Positions 7,728-16,628 of a stretch of DNA of 36,117 nucleotides are shown here, one piece after another; within the stretch, counting starts at the first letter, position 1, and each line of letters opens with the position of its first letter. The notes under the pieces were generated by a model. It worked only from the letters and a program-made list of their open reading frames with translations. It made no database searches and was not told the DNA's origin. Position numbers and translations under genes: made by a program. The stretch is from an uncultured Arenicella sp. (GTDB lineage: Bacteria > Pseudomonadota > Gammaproteobacteria > Arenicellales > Arenicellaceae), in the NCBI GenBank assembly GCA_937973905.1, contig CALJJR010000097.1, forward strand, positions 1 through 36,117, in the 5' to 3' direction.

Positions 7728-7755
7728 GAGATATCCGAGACAATCTCCATATCTC
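7728..7755. promoter_or_regulatory. Hairpin or operator ahead of the ABC exporter
   Basis: GAGATAT (7728-7734) and ATATCTC (7749-7755) are perfect inverted repeats, with an inner GAGA-CAA-TCTC stem. The element ends 30 bases before the exporter ATG, in the divergent gap with gltX. A dyad in this position suits a local repressor site or a leader stem-loop. Confidence 0.4.
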
Positions 7756-7785
7756 CGATATTGACCTTCCCGTAAAGCACACACC

Positions 7786-9537
7786 ATGTCGCAAAAACCA
7801 AAGCTATCAGTTCTTCTGAAGCTCTCAGAGTACTTGTTGGCCTACAAAGCTCATTTGCTGGGCGCCGCGTTGGCATTGATCTTTACGGCGGGTGTTACAT
7901 TAGCCATGGGCGAAGGCGTTCGTGTTCTTATCGATGAAGGTTTTATTGGCGGCTCAACCGAGCAACTCAAACAAGCCGCCAAACTGATTATCGGCATCGC
8001 GGTGCTAATGGCGGGCGGTACGTATATACGCTTCTATCTAGTCTCCTGGTTAGGCGAACGAGTCTCGTCCGATCTGCGCCAAACCGTGTTCGACCACCTC
8101 TTAACTCTGCACCCGAGCTATTTTGAGGAAAACCGCAGCGGCGAGATCATGTCTCGCTTAACCACCGACACCACATTGCTGCAATCGGTGATTGGTTCTT
8201 CCGCATCCATGGCACTCAGATCGAGCTTAACTTTTGTGGGCGGCTTAATCATGTTGCTCGTGACCAATCTAAAACTTGCCGGAGTGGTGCTGCTCGCCGT
8301 GCCGTTAGTCCTAGTTCCCATTTTGTTTTTTGGCCGACGCGTTCGGAGTTTATCGCGCGCCAGCCAAGACACCATTGCCGACGTGGGCAGCTACGCGGGC
8401 GAAATCATCCAGCAGATTAAGACCGTACAAAGCTACACCCAAGAACAAAATGAACGCGCCGCGTTTGGATCACACGTGGAAGCCGCATTTAACGTTGCGC
8501 GTAAACGAATTCGCCAACGTGCCATGCTCATCGCCGCCGTAATCGCGTTAATTTTCAGCGGTATCGTCAGCATGATTTGGGTTGGCGGCAATGATGTAAT
8601 CAATGGCGTGATGACTGGCGGTGAGCTAGGTGCTTTTGTTTTTTATGCCATCATCGTCGGTGGCTCGGTGGCGACCATCTCAGAAGTGATCGGCGAGGTT
8701 CAACGCGCGGCCGGTGCGGCTGAGCGTCTATTCGAGTTGATGCAAGTGAGCTCGGTAATCACCGCACCGAAAACGCCAACAAGCACCAGCAATCTACCCG
8801 CCAGCGTCACCTTCGACAAAGTCACTTTTTGTTATCCATCGCGGCCCGCTCAGCCTGCATTGAAAGACTTCAGCTTGACCATAGAGCATGGACAATCACT
8901 CGCTTTAGTTGGCCCATCAGGCGCCGGCAAATCTACGGTGTTTGAGCTGTTGCAGAGATTTTACGACCCGACAATGGGCTCAATAACCATTGGCGGAGCT
9001 GACCTAACTCAACTGGATCCGCAACAACTGCGGCGCGAAATGGCCGTTGTGTCACAGCAACCATCTTTATTTAGTGGTAACGTCATGCACAACATCCGCT
9101 ATGGCAACCCCCAAGCATCTGACGAGCAAGTGGTCGCCGCTGCTACAGCAGCGCATGCACATGGTTTTATAAGTGCCCTACCCGACGGCTACGAGAGCTT
9201 TCTCGGCGAACAGGGCGTGCGTTTATCCGGTGGCCAGCGTCAACGCGTGGCAATTGCCAGAGCCATTCTCAAAGACCCGCGAATATTGCTGTTGGACGAA
9301 GCGACCAGCGCGCTCGATTCTGAAAGCGAGTTTCACGTGCAGCAGGCCCTAGACGGCTTGATGGAGGGCCGAACGTCGATTGTTATTGCGCATCGACTCG
9401 CCACTATTCGTGACGCAGATCTCATTGCAGTGATGGATGGGGGCCAAATTATTGCAACGGGCACGCACGACCAACTGCTCGAGAGTTCGCCTTTATACCG
9501 ACGACTTTCAGAGCTGCAATTCAGAGACGGCAACTAA
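7786..9537 (+). CDS. ABC exporter, fused permease and ATPase (MsbA/LmrA type)
   Basis: A 583-residue half-transporter of the ABCB type, expected to work as a homodimer in the inner membrane. Residues 20-310 form the six-helix permease (ABC_membrane), with typical coupling-helix sequence (RSGEIMSRLTTDTTLLQSVI). The ATPase domain starts near 342. Walker A is GPSGAGKS at 376-383, the signature LSGGQ at 480-484 and Walker B LLLDEA at 501-506, followed by the H-loop IAHRLATI. All catalytic motifs are intact. Substrate cannot be read from the sequence: lipid A (MsbA), lipids or drugs are possible, and there is no lpxK next door to support MsbA. The start lacks a clear Shine-Dalgarno. Confidence 0.9.
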   Translation: MSQKPKLSVLLKLSEYLLAYKAHLLGAALALIFTAGVTLAMGEGVRVLIDEGFIGGSTEQLKQAAKLIIGIAVLMAGGTYIRFYLVSWLGERVSSDLRQTVFDHLLTLHPSYFEENRSGEIMSRLTTDTTLLQSVIGSSASMALRSSLTFVGGLIMLLVTNLKLAGVVLLAVPLVLVPILFFGRRVRSLSRASQDTIADVGSYAGEIIQQIKTVQSYTQEQNERAAFGSHVEAAFNVARKRIRQRAMLIAAVIALIFSGIVSMIWVGGNDVINGVMTGGELGAFVFYAIIVGGSVATISEVIGEVQRAAGAAERLFELMQVSSVITAPKTPTSTSNLPASVTFDKVTFCYPSRPAQPALKDFSLTIEHGQSLALVGPSGAGKSTVFELLQRFYDPTMGSITIGGADLTQLDPQQLRREMAVVSQQPSLFSGNVMHNIRYGNPQASDEQVVAAATAAHAHGFISALPDGYESFLGEQGVRLSGGQRQRVAIARAILKDPRILLLDEATSALDSESEFHVQQALDGLMEGRTSIVIAHRLATIRDADLIAVMDGGQIIATGTHDQLLESSPLYRRLSELQFRDGN

Positions 9538-9543
9538 CCTTGA

Positions 9544-9561
9544 GGTGCGATAAAAAGCACC
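9544..9561. terminator. Small hairpin between convergent genes
   Basis: GGTGC (9544-9548) and GCACC (9557-9561) form a 5-bp stem with an 8-base A-rich loop, in the 35 bases between the ABC exporter and nitroreductase stops. No strong T-run follows, so it is only a weak candidate terminator. Confidence 0.3.
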
Positions 9562-9572
9562 CACAACGAAGT

Positions 9573-10142
9573 TCAGACGATGGTTAAAATCTCATCAAGG
9601 GATTTACGAGCGCTGATTTCTTCTTGTTGTGCCGCAGCAAAATCAACGACACCCACGGCAACCGCACAAATCACGTCTTCGGTATCGGGAATATTTAATC
9701 CGGCGATTATTTTATCGTGCTCGATTCCACCCATCGCGTGCGTGTATAAACCCATGGTTCGAGCTTGGTAGGCGAGTGAGTACCAGGCAGCGCCAGAATC
9801 AAACCAGGCATGGGCATTTGGCTTGCCGTTATGAGTGAACTGCGTATTGGCGGTAACGACAAACAGCAGCGAAGCGTCTTTCGCCCAGTCAGCATTAGCG
9901 GGAACCAGATAGCTCAAAAACTGATCAAAACTCGATTCGCTCGAACAGTAGAAACGCCACGGCTGTTCATTGAAACAGGATGGCGCTTGACGCGCAGCAT
10001 CAAAGAGAATATCGACAGTTTCCGCGCTCAAACTTTGCTTAGTAAACGCCCGCGGTGAATAGCGCGCGGCGATTAAAGGGTCGACACCGTCTAACACGGG
10101 GTTACGAGGCGAAAAATTTTTGTCGAGTTGATCTGGGTACAT
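9573..10142 (-). CDS. Nitroreductase family flavoprotein
   Basis: A 189-residue member of the nitroreductase superfamily, which uses FMN and NAD(P)H to reduce nitro groups, quinones or similar acceptors. The N-terminal ARYSPRAFTKQSLS motif (FMN phosphate contact) and ARQAPSCFNEQPWRF are typical. The C-terminal GGIEHDKIIAGLNIP and AVAVGVVD segments complete the fold. It lies 18 bases after the DUF502 gene on the same strand and has a GGAG ribosome site, so the two are probably co-transcribed. The physiological substrate is not evident. Confidence 0.85.
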   Translation of the reverse strand: MYPDQLDKNFSPRNPVLDGVDPLIAARYSPRAFTKQSLSAETVDILFDAARQAPSCFNEQPWRFYCSSESSFDQFLSYLVPANADWAKDASLLFVVTANTQFTHNGKPNAHAWFDSGAAWYSLAYQARTMGLYTHAMGGIEHDKIIAGLNIPDTEDVICAVAVGVVDFAAAQQEEISARKSLDEILTIV

Positions 10143-10160
10143 TCGGTTATTACTCCAAAA

Positions 10161-10763
10161 TTAGGCGTTTGATTTGTTACCGCCTGAAATGTCCGCGGTA
10201 AGAATTCGTTGCATGGCTTCCTGAGTCGAGATGTCCAAGTTCTCTAAACGAGACTCTGGCAAGTAAAGTGTGTAGCCACCCATCTGGTAACTCATGGGCA
10301 TATAAACGGCGTGCAACCGTTCTCCGTCAGCGCTCATAACATCGGTGTTCTGACGGGTAACGAACCCCATTAACTTGGCATCACCATCGAGGGTCACCAA
10401 TACCACACGCTCTAAATCATCATCCTTGGCACCAGACATAAACTCAGTGAGTTCCTTGATGTTGTCGTACAACATACTGAACAAAGGGATTTTTGAAAGC
10501 GTGGTTTCGATCCAATGAAACAGGAAAGCCAGCATACGGCCATGAATAAGCAGACCTAGCAAATAAATCACCATACAAGCAACAATCAAACCCATACCTG
10601 GGAAATGGATTGAGTTTGGCAACAACCACACTAACGGCTTGGCCAAGAAACCCTCGGCGGCTCTAAAACCCCAAACCAAGATTCCGATCGAAAGTGCGAT
10701 TGGCAAAGAAAAGGCGAGACCTTTGAGAAAGACTTTGCCGTGGGTGATTTTTTTGATACTCAT
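10161..10763 (-). CDS. DUF502 family membrane protein
   Basis: A 200-residue inner-membrane protein of the DUF502 family. It has two membrane helices, at about residues 14-34 (LAFSLPIALSIGILVWGF) and 53-73 (GMGLIVACMVIYLLGLLIHG). The conserved segment after them (PLFSMLYDNIKELTEF) is followed by a soluble domain containing MGFVTRQNT and the VYMPMSYQMGGYTLYLP stretch. The family is widespread in proteobacteria and plants (LIKE COV homologues), but its bacterial function is unknown to me. It sits between the antiporter gene (118 bases upstream) and a nitroreductase (18 bases downstream). No Shine-Dalgarno is visible. Confidence 0.85.
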   Translation of the reverse strand: MSIKKITHGKVFLKGLAFSLPIALSIGILVWGFRAAEGFLAKPLVWLLPNSIHFPGMGLIVACMVIYLLGLLIHGRMLAFLFHWIETTLSKIPLFSMLYDNIKELTEFMSGAKDDDLERVVLVTLDGDAKLMGFVTRQNTDVMSADGERLHAVYMPMSYQMGGYTLYLPESRLENLDISTQEAMQRILTADISGGNKSNA

Positions 10764-10881
10764 ATGAAGTTAAGACGACTCAAATTAATTCCAAACTAAA
10801 CGGTGCTTAGGAGCATAGTGCTTAGTCGCTCAATAAGCATCCACTGATTTTACGGGTGAGTAGTAGACAGACGCTAGCCGC

Positions 10882-12666
10882 TTAAGACTTCTGTCGCAGT
10901 GCAAACAAGCGACTGCCTTCTGGCGCATTTACCACTTCATCATCAGCGTAAAACGTCAAATCACCATTTGCCTTCAAACAAAATAGCGGTAGCGCTTTGG
11001 CATTATCACCTTGCCAATCTTCGAACGTGTATTCGTCGCTCAACTCGGTAACCTTGATATTCGCGCCACCGTCCATCATGCGTCTTAGATTCAAATAGGA
11101 ATATTCAGGATCGAGAAAATTCCGGCCACTGCTCAATGAACTGGCAGCATGTTTAAAGCTGCGTTCGGCATCATGGTTCGGTGGCAACACCAACACGTTG
11201 CGAGCACCAAATTCTGATCTGAACCGTGCTGCTTGCATAACATTGTATTCTCGATGATTTGAGAGCCCGAGCATTGTTCCGTAATCGCTAATACTCAAAT
11301 GGATATGTGCATGATCAGAGCTTGGATTGCCATAGTAGGTTTCCAAGCCTGATAAACGGGCATGTCTTAGTGCGTCCCATCGAGTGTCGCAAATTAGCGT
11401 TCTAACTTGCTCTTTTTGCAAGGCATTGGCAACTGCGATAGAAAACTTGTTGCTGCCTACAATCATCACTCCGGGCGTCGTTGGCTCAGCTATTTTTAAC
11501 ATTCTGGCAAGCGGTCGCGCGGTAAGACTCTGTAGCACCACTGTTCCAATAATGATTAAAAACGCGAGAGGAACCAATTGATCGGCTCCCTCTAAAGAAA
11601 CTTCCTCTAAGCGCAATGCAAATACCGCTGAAACCGCCGCAGCGACAATGCCACGCGGCCCAATCCATGAGATCAAGGCTTGTTCGCGCCAGGTAAATCC
11701 AGAACCAAGAAAGCTCACTGCTACCTTTAGCGGGCGCGCAATGAACTGCATAACCAATAAGAGCAATATGGCATTCCAACCTAAGTTAGCGAATGCAGCA
11801 AAGTCTATGCGTGCCGCTAGAATCACAAACAGCATCGACACAAATACCACCGTCAAATCCTCTTTAAATTCAAGAATTGAGTGCACGTGCACGCCTTTCA
11901 TATTGGTGAGTAAAACACCCATAACAGTGACCGCCAGAAGACCCGATTCATGCGCGAGCGCCTCTGACGCAGCAAAGGCAAAACACACCATTGCGAGGGA
12001 AGCAAAGTTCTGTAAACCTTCTGGGATTTGATGTTGGCGGAGCAATAACCCAAATAGAAAGCCAACCAGCAAACCAAAGAATAGACCTACCAATATGGTT
12101 TGCACAAAGATTAGGAACACACTGTCTAAACCAGATGCCGTTTTTTGCACCACTATCCATTCAAACACCAGTACGGCAAACAGCGCACCGATGGGGTCAA
12201 TAACAATGCCTTCCCAACGTAGGACATCTGCGACTCTGCGGTTAGGCCGCACGGTTTTCAACATTGGCACAATTACGGTAGGACCAGTGACCACCATAAT
12301 GGCACCAAATAGTGCAGATATTTGCCAGCTCAGCCCAACCAAAACATAAGCTGCAGCAGCCATAATCACGGCGCTTATCAGTACACCAACAGACACCATA
12401 TTCCTAACCGGCGCGCCGATATCTTGCAATTCCGATCTTCTTAAAGTAAGCGCGCCCTCGAACAAAATGACCGCGACCGAAAAGGAGATATAAGGAAAGA
12501 GTAAATCGCCAAATAAGGCATCGGGATCGAGCAATCCAGATATTGGGCCAAGCAGGATACCGGTGAGCAGTAAGAACAAGATCGCCGGAAGCCGCACTCT
12601 ATGCGACAGCCACTGACAGAAGAAGCCCAGCACACCGATTGTGCCCAACATCATCAAAGTACTCAT
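10882..12666 (-). CDS. CPA1-family cation:proton antiporter with C-terminal RCK-like domain
   Basis: A 594-residue membrane antiporter that would exchange Na+ or K+ for H+. The first 390 or so residues hold about a dozen hydrophobic helices. The CPA1 exchange region is present as VTGPTVIVPMLKTVRP and WEGIVIDPIGALFAVL, so the classical Asp of TDP is replaced by Gly while the ID (normally ND) motif keeps its Asp. From about residue 395 a cytoplasmic Rossmann-like TrkA-N/RCK segment begins (GVMIVGSNKFSIAVANALQ), and a short C-terminal domain follows. Such a tail usually gates transport by binding a nucleotide. A strong GGAGG lies 7 bases before the ATG. Ion preference cannot be told from the sequence. 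Confidence 0.88.
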   Translation of the reverse strand: MSTLMMLGTIGVLGFFCQWLSHRVRLPAILFLLLTGILLGPISGLLDPDALFGDLLFPYISFSVAVILFEGALTLRRSELQDIGAPVRNMVSVGVLISAVIMAAAAYVLVGLSWQISALFGAIMVVTGPTVIVPMLKTVRPNRRVADVLRWEGIVIDPIGALFAVLVFEWIVVQKTASGLDSVFLIFVQTILVGLFFGLLVGFLFGLLLRQHQIPEGLQNFASLAMVCFAFAASEALAHESGLLAVTVMGVLLTNMKGVHVHSILEFKEDLTVVFVSMLFVILAARIDFAAFANLGWNAILLLLVMQFIARPLKVAVSFLGSGFTWREQALISWIGPRGIVAAAVSAVFALRLEEVSLEGADQLVPLAFLIIIGTVVLQSLTARPLARMLKIAEPTTPGVMIVGSNKFSIAVANALQKEQVRTLICDTRWDALRHARLSGLETYYGNPSSDHAHIHLSISDYGTMLGLSNHREYNVMQAARFRSEFGARNVLVLPPNHDAERSFKHAASSLSSGRNFLDPEYSYLNLRRMMDGGANIKVTELSDEYTFEDWQGDNAKALPLFCLKANGDLTFYADDEVVNAPEGSRLFALRQKS

Positions 12667-12971
12667 GGCCTTGCCTCCATATCTTGCGACGGTATAGCTC
12701 TTAGAAGACCACGGATACTAAACGATAGGGTTTAAGCTCTCAATCAGGCTTCAAGGTGTGCTTGCGCGCCATCTGGCCAGCTAAAATGACGGAGATGCGC
12801 TAGCTCTCTCTAATCCAGCTCGCTACCGAGGCGCTAAAGATGATTGTCAAACATCGTGAATATTTCTTTTCCATGAACTCGCATTTTTCAACTAACTTCA
12901 TCACTTAGCAATAATCGGCCCTTGTGGTATCGTCGCGCAACGACAAATAACTATAGCCGAACCATTGCACT
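12667..12971. other. Divergent intergenic region, antiporter / S-formylglutathione hydrolase
   Basis: This 305-base gap must hold the promoters of both flanking genes. A TATAGC box lies 15 bases before the S-formylglutathione hydrolase ATG, without a convincing -35. I see no RNA gene, strong hairpin or plausible short gene here. Confidence 0.4.
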
Positions 12972-13811
12972 ATGAAGACCATTAGCAACGTGAAGAGTTT
13001 CGATGGCCAGCAAATCCAGGCCAGTCATGCTTCTAAAAGCTGCGCCTGCGAAATGACCTTTTCGATATTCTTGCCGCCGCAATCTGACTCGTCTCCTCAA
13101 CCAGTGCTGTATTGGCTGTCTGGGCTAACTTGCACCGATCAGAACTTTGTCACGAAAGCAGGCGCGCAACAGTTTGCTAGCCGATACGGCATCGCGGTGG
13201 TCTGCCCTGATACAAGCCCACGCGGTGACGGCGTAGCTGATGATTCTGGCGGTGCTTATGATTTGGGTCTTGGAGCCGGGTTCTACGTCAACGCGACGCA
13301 AGCTCCTTGGGCAGAGCACTATCAAATGTACGACTACATAACCCAAGAACTGCCAGCTTTGGTGGCCGCAGAATTTCCAGTTGATGCAGAGCGCACCGCC
13401 ATATCGGGCCACTCTATGGGCGGCCATGGCGCTTTAACGATAGCACTCAAAAATCCCGGTCGATTTCGCAGTGCATCGGCATTTTCACCGATTGTAGCTC
13501 CAACTCAAGTGCCTTGGGGCCACAAAGCTTTCTCCGCGTACTTTGGCGATGACACCAGCCTTTGGGCCGCGCACGATGCGGTAGAACTTATTCAGTCAGG
13601 GGGAAGTAAATTGCCAATTCTTATTGATCAGGGAGAGGCCGATAATTTTCTTGCAGAGCAACTAAAAACTGAACTCATGGTCAACGCGGTAGAGCAAGCT
13701 AAGGCCGATGTCCAAATCCGTATGCAACCCGGCTACGATCATTCGTACTTTTTTATAGCCAGCTTTATCGAGTCACATATGGAGTTTCATGCACAGCATC
13801 TTAAAAGCTGA
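12972..13811 (+). CDS. fghA: S-formylglutathione hydrolase
   Basis: A 279-residue esterase-D-family alpha/beta hydrolase that splits S-formylglutathione into formate and glutathione in formaldehyde detoxification. The nucleophile motif is GHSMGG with Ser148. The acid and base are Asp224 (DQGEADNF) and His257 (GYDHSYFF), matching the Ser149/Asp226/His260 triad of the human enzyme. The conserved Cys54 is present in GLTCTDQNF. Length is standard. The partner formaldehyde dehydrogenase gene (adhC/frmA) is not adjacent. Instead the gene converges on gshA with only 8 bases between the stops, so glutathione is the common theme. The ATG has no Shine-Dalgarno. Confidence 0.95.
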   Translation: MKTISNVKSFDGQQIQASHASKSCACEMTFSIFLPPQSDSSPQPVLYWLSGLTCTDQNFVTKAGAQQFASRYGIAVVCPDTSPRGDGVADDSGGAYDLGLGAGFYVNATQAPWAEHYQMYDYITQELPALVAAEFPVDAERTAISGHSMGGHGALTIALKNPGRFRSASAFSPIVAPTQVPWGHKAFSAYFGDDTSLWAAHDAVELIQSGGSKLPILIDQGEADNFLAEQLKTELMVNAVEQAKADVQIRMQPGYDHSYFFIASFIESHMEFHAQHLKS

Positions 13812-13819
13812 ACAACGTT

Positions 13820-15400
13820 TTACATCCTGTTGTAAGCGTCAAGAAACTCCTCAAAACTAAGCTCGTCGTTGGCTTCCCATTCTTTTTGCGCAGTGATGGA
13901 CGCTTTAGCTTGGGTTTCCAATGTTTCACGCACCACCGGGTCAAGCCCTGTCTCCAACGCTGCACGAGAGTGTTTACGTGCCTGATCTTGCACCAAATCT
14001 AAAAATTCAGCGCCATCCAGCACTTGCTTCATCACCATGCCCGACGGCGTAAGCTCAGGATTACCAACCTTTTGCCGCTGTACTTCTAAAGCAGCGGAAT
14101 GCGACTCATCCGCATAAGCACGATCCATTAAAGCAGCACAGGGCTCGATTTGTGCCATCAAAAACTCAGCGCGTTCTTGCACCGAGCCTGGCGTTCCACA
14201 ATGCGTCAAAACGAGTTCTGGATCGCGCCCTTGGATAATAACATTGCGCTGATTCCGATCAATGTCCGCCCATTCGTCTGGGCATTGTTCTGGGCTATTC
14301 GACAGCAAACAGTACAGTAAGAATGAATCAATGAATCGACATTGATCAGCGTCCATACCCACCGGCAAAAATGGGTTGATATCCAGCGAACGTACCTCGA
14401 GATACTCTACACCGCGGCGCTTTAATGCCATAACCGGTCGCTCACCGCTACGGGTTACCCGTTTCGGTCGAATTTCGCTGTAGAACTCGTTTTCAATTTG
14501 CAGAATATTGGCGTTGAGCTGTTGATACTCGCCATTGGCATCTTTTACTCCAATCTCTTCGTAAGGCTCGTACGGCTGCTTTACAGCATGTGCAAGGGTT
14601 CGGATATAGTCGTTCAGCGAATCATGGTTTATCTGCAAACCCTGTTGCGCTGAATTTTTATACCCTAGATCACTCATTCTAAGCGAGGTAGCGTACCTCG
14701 CACCGTAGGTGTTCTCTTGAAATTGCTCCAAGGTTGGCTCTTCGCCATCAAAGAAGCTTTTATCTAAAACCGGTGAGGCTCCAAACAGGTAATAAAGGAT
14801 CCACGAATGACGATGAAAATTTCTGAGCAGGTGAAAGTATTGGTCACTTTGAAAGAGCTCGATGCTGCCAGTTACACCCAATTGTTGTTGGTAGGCTTCC
14901 CAAAAATCAGATGAAAACGAAAAGTTATAGTGGATACCAGCAATCGATTGCATGATCCGCCCATAACGCACATCCAAACCACGCCGGTATATGTGTTTCA
15001 TTCGCCCGGAATTGGACGTGCCGTATTCGGCTATTGGAATGCTTTCATCGCCTTGCAGACGGCATGGCATACTTGCTGGCCAAACTCGCTCTCCAGGCAT
15101 CTTCAGCAATGCGAACGTATGCAATTGCGAGAGAAATTCTAGACTCTTATCAATCGAATACTGCTTTGGCGTAATGAACTCCAGCAGTGCTTCCGAGTAG
15201 TCAGTGGTGATGAAATCATGCGTTAACGTCGACCCCATTCCAACTGGGTGTGCAGTTTGTGCAATATTGGCATCTGCCGTGACTCTCAGGCCCTCTTTTT
15301 CAATGCCAATCTGAATCCCACTAAGACCAGCAACGGCATCATCATTGAGCCAGAGCTGCTGAGAAGCGGTTGAGGACTTGGAACTTACCGATGCAGTCAT
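13820..15400 (-). CDS. gshA: Glutamate-cysteine ligase
   Basis: A 526-residue proteobacterial type I glutamate-cysteine ligase, the first step of glutathione synthesis in the cytoplasm. It has the N-terminal signature GIQIGIEKEGLRVTAD, the THDFITTDYSEALLEFITP segment, and GIHYNFSFS in the active-site region. The MALKRRGVEYLEVRSLDINPFLPVGMD stretch is spread around residue 325-350. E. coli GshA is 518 residues, so this is full length. The stop lies 8 bases from that of the convergent fghA. No Shine-Dalgarno precedes the ATG. I see no gshB in the window. Confidence 0.96.
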   Translation of the reverse strand: MTASVSSKSSTASQQLWLNDDAVAGLSGIQIGIEKEGLRVTADANIAQTAHPVGMGSTLTHDFITTDYSEALLEFITPKQYSIDKSLEFLSQLHTFALLKMPGERVWPASMPCRLQGDESIPIAEYGTSNSGRMKHIYRRGLDVRYGRIMQSIAGIHYNFSFSSDFWEAYQQQLGVTGSIELFQSDQYFHLLRNFHRHSWILYYLFGASPVLDKSFFDGEEPTLEQFQENTYGARYATSLRMSDLGYKNSAQQGLQINHDSLNDYIRTLAHAVKQPYEPYEEIGVKDANGEYQQLNANILQIENEFYSEIRPKRVTRSGERPVMALKRRGVEYLEVRSLDINPFLPVGMDADQCRFIDSFLLYCLLSNSPEQCPDEWADIDRNQRNVIIQGRDPELVLTHCGTPGSVQERAEFLMAQIEPCAALMDRAYADESHSAALEVQRQKVGNPELTPSGMVMKQVLDGAEFLDLVQDQARKHSRAALETGLDPVVRETLETQAKASITAQKEWEANDELSFEEFLDAYNRM

Positions 15401-15516
15401 TGAAATAGATGGTTGATTGAGATGCTTGAGCGATCCGTCGAGAATGGATTTACCCGCTCTCGTAGCTTGATCTCGCGAGTATACCGAAAAGCTCTAGACG
15501 CACAATGTGAGTTGAC

Positions 15517-15531
15517 CAGGTCTTAGACCTG
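15517..15531. repeat. Small perfect hairpin downstream of the racemase gene
   Basis: CAGGTC-TTA-GACCTG, six base pairs with a three-base loop, in the 149-base gap between the gshA start and the racemase stop. No T-run follows on the minus strand, so it is a poor intrinsic terminator; an operator for gshA is another possibility. Confidence 0.35.
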
Positions 15532-15549
15532 CGTCCATCGCTAATACTT

Positions 15550-16626
15550 TCAAGACCAACCGTCGATTATTTTCGCCAAGTCCGCTTGCGCAGACGGTCT
15601 ATCACCCGCCATAGACGGGGTACGACTAAACCTCGGTGCAGGCTCGGGTTGCGTGACCCCGTCCACCTCTCGATACGCGTTACGCGCAACCATATGAGGG
15701 TGTTCAGTGGCTTCGTCAAAATCCAATACGGGGGCAAAACATGCATCTGACCCCTCGAGCAAATCACACAATTCCGCACGTGTTTTTTGCTTGATCGCTG
15801 TGGCTAGCGCCGCCTTTTGGCTGGGCCATAGCCTAGGATCATTTTGGTTAGAAAAGGTATCTTGGTCCAAATCAAGCTTGTCACACAAAATGGCATAAAA
15901 ATGCGGTTCAATGGCTCCCAGAGAAACGTATTTATCATCCGCCGTTTCGTAGCAATCGTAAAAGTGCGTGGCAGAGTCGAGTAGATTCGAGGCTCTTTTT
16001 GTCGACCATTGCCCTACAGATGACATGGTGTAGAACAAGGTCATCAAATTGGCCGTGCCCTCGGTGATCGCGGCATCGATCACCTGCCCTTTACCGGAAG
16101 CATTACGTTCGTGCAAAGCCGCCAGAACTCCCATTATCAGAAACATGGTGCCACCACCGTAATCGCCCACTAAGTTGAGCGGTGGCACCGGTGGCGACTC
16201 AGCACGCCCCATAGCATGCAGCGCGCCGGTCAGCGCAATGTAATTGATGTCATGCGCGGCTGCCTGTGATAGAGGTCCATCCTGCCCCCAACCCGTCATC
16301 CGACCAAAAATCAATCCCGGATTTGAATCGGCAAATACTTCGGGGCCTAACCCAAGACGTTCCATCACGCCTGGCCTAAATCCTTCGAGCACGATATCCG
16401 CCTTCGCAATCAATTGCTGCGCATGTGCTGCGCCATCAGCAGCTTTGATATCGATCACCGCCGAGCGTTTGCCCCGGCGCATAATGTCTCCAGGAAAGGC
16501 AAAGGGGTCATTGGCTTTATCCAATACCACCACATCGGCGCCCATATCAGCCAGCAGCATACCGGCCAACGGTACCGGCCCGATGGCTGACATTTCTACC
16601 ACGCGTAATCCGCTTAGAGCTCCCAT
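15550..16626 (-). CDS. Alpha-methylacyl-CoA racemase (CaiB/BaiF family III)
   Basis: A 358-residue family III CoA enzyme that should interconvert (2R)- and (2S)-2-methylacyl-CoA. The racemase catalytic residues of M. tuberculosis MCR (His126, Asp156, Glu241) align with His125 (AAAHDINYIALTG), Asp155 (NLVGDYGGG) and Glu240 (LGAIEPHFY). The FRPGVMERLGLGPE motif is present. This makes racemase more likely than CoA transferase, whose nucleophilic Asp has a different context. The gene starts 2 bases after the stop of the acyl-CoA dehydrogenase. I chose the ATG at 16626; a TTG at 16632 would overlap that stop. Racemisation gives the (2S) form needed by acyl-CoA dehydrogenases, so the pair forms a sensible two-gene unit. 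Confidence 0.88.
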   Translation of the reverse strand: MGALSGLRVVEMSAIGPVPLAGMLLADMGADVVVLDKANDPFAFPGDIMRRGKRSAVIDIKAADGAAHAQQLIAKADIVLEGFRPGVMERLGLGPEVFADSNPGLIFGRMTGWGQDGPLSQAAAHDINYIALTGALHAMGRAESPPVPPLNLVGDYGGGTMFLIMGVLAALHERNASGKGQVIDAAITEGTANLMTLFYTMSSVGQWSTKRASNLLDSATHFYDCYETADDKYVSLGAIEPHFYAILCDKLDLDQDTFSNQNDPRLWPSQKAALATAIKQKTRAELCDLLEGSDACFAPVLDFDEATEHPHMVARNAYREVDGVTQPEPAPRFSRTPSMAGDRPSAQADLAKIIDGWS

Positions 16627-16628
16627 GA

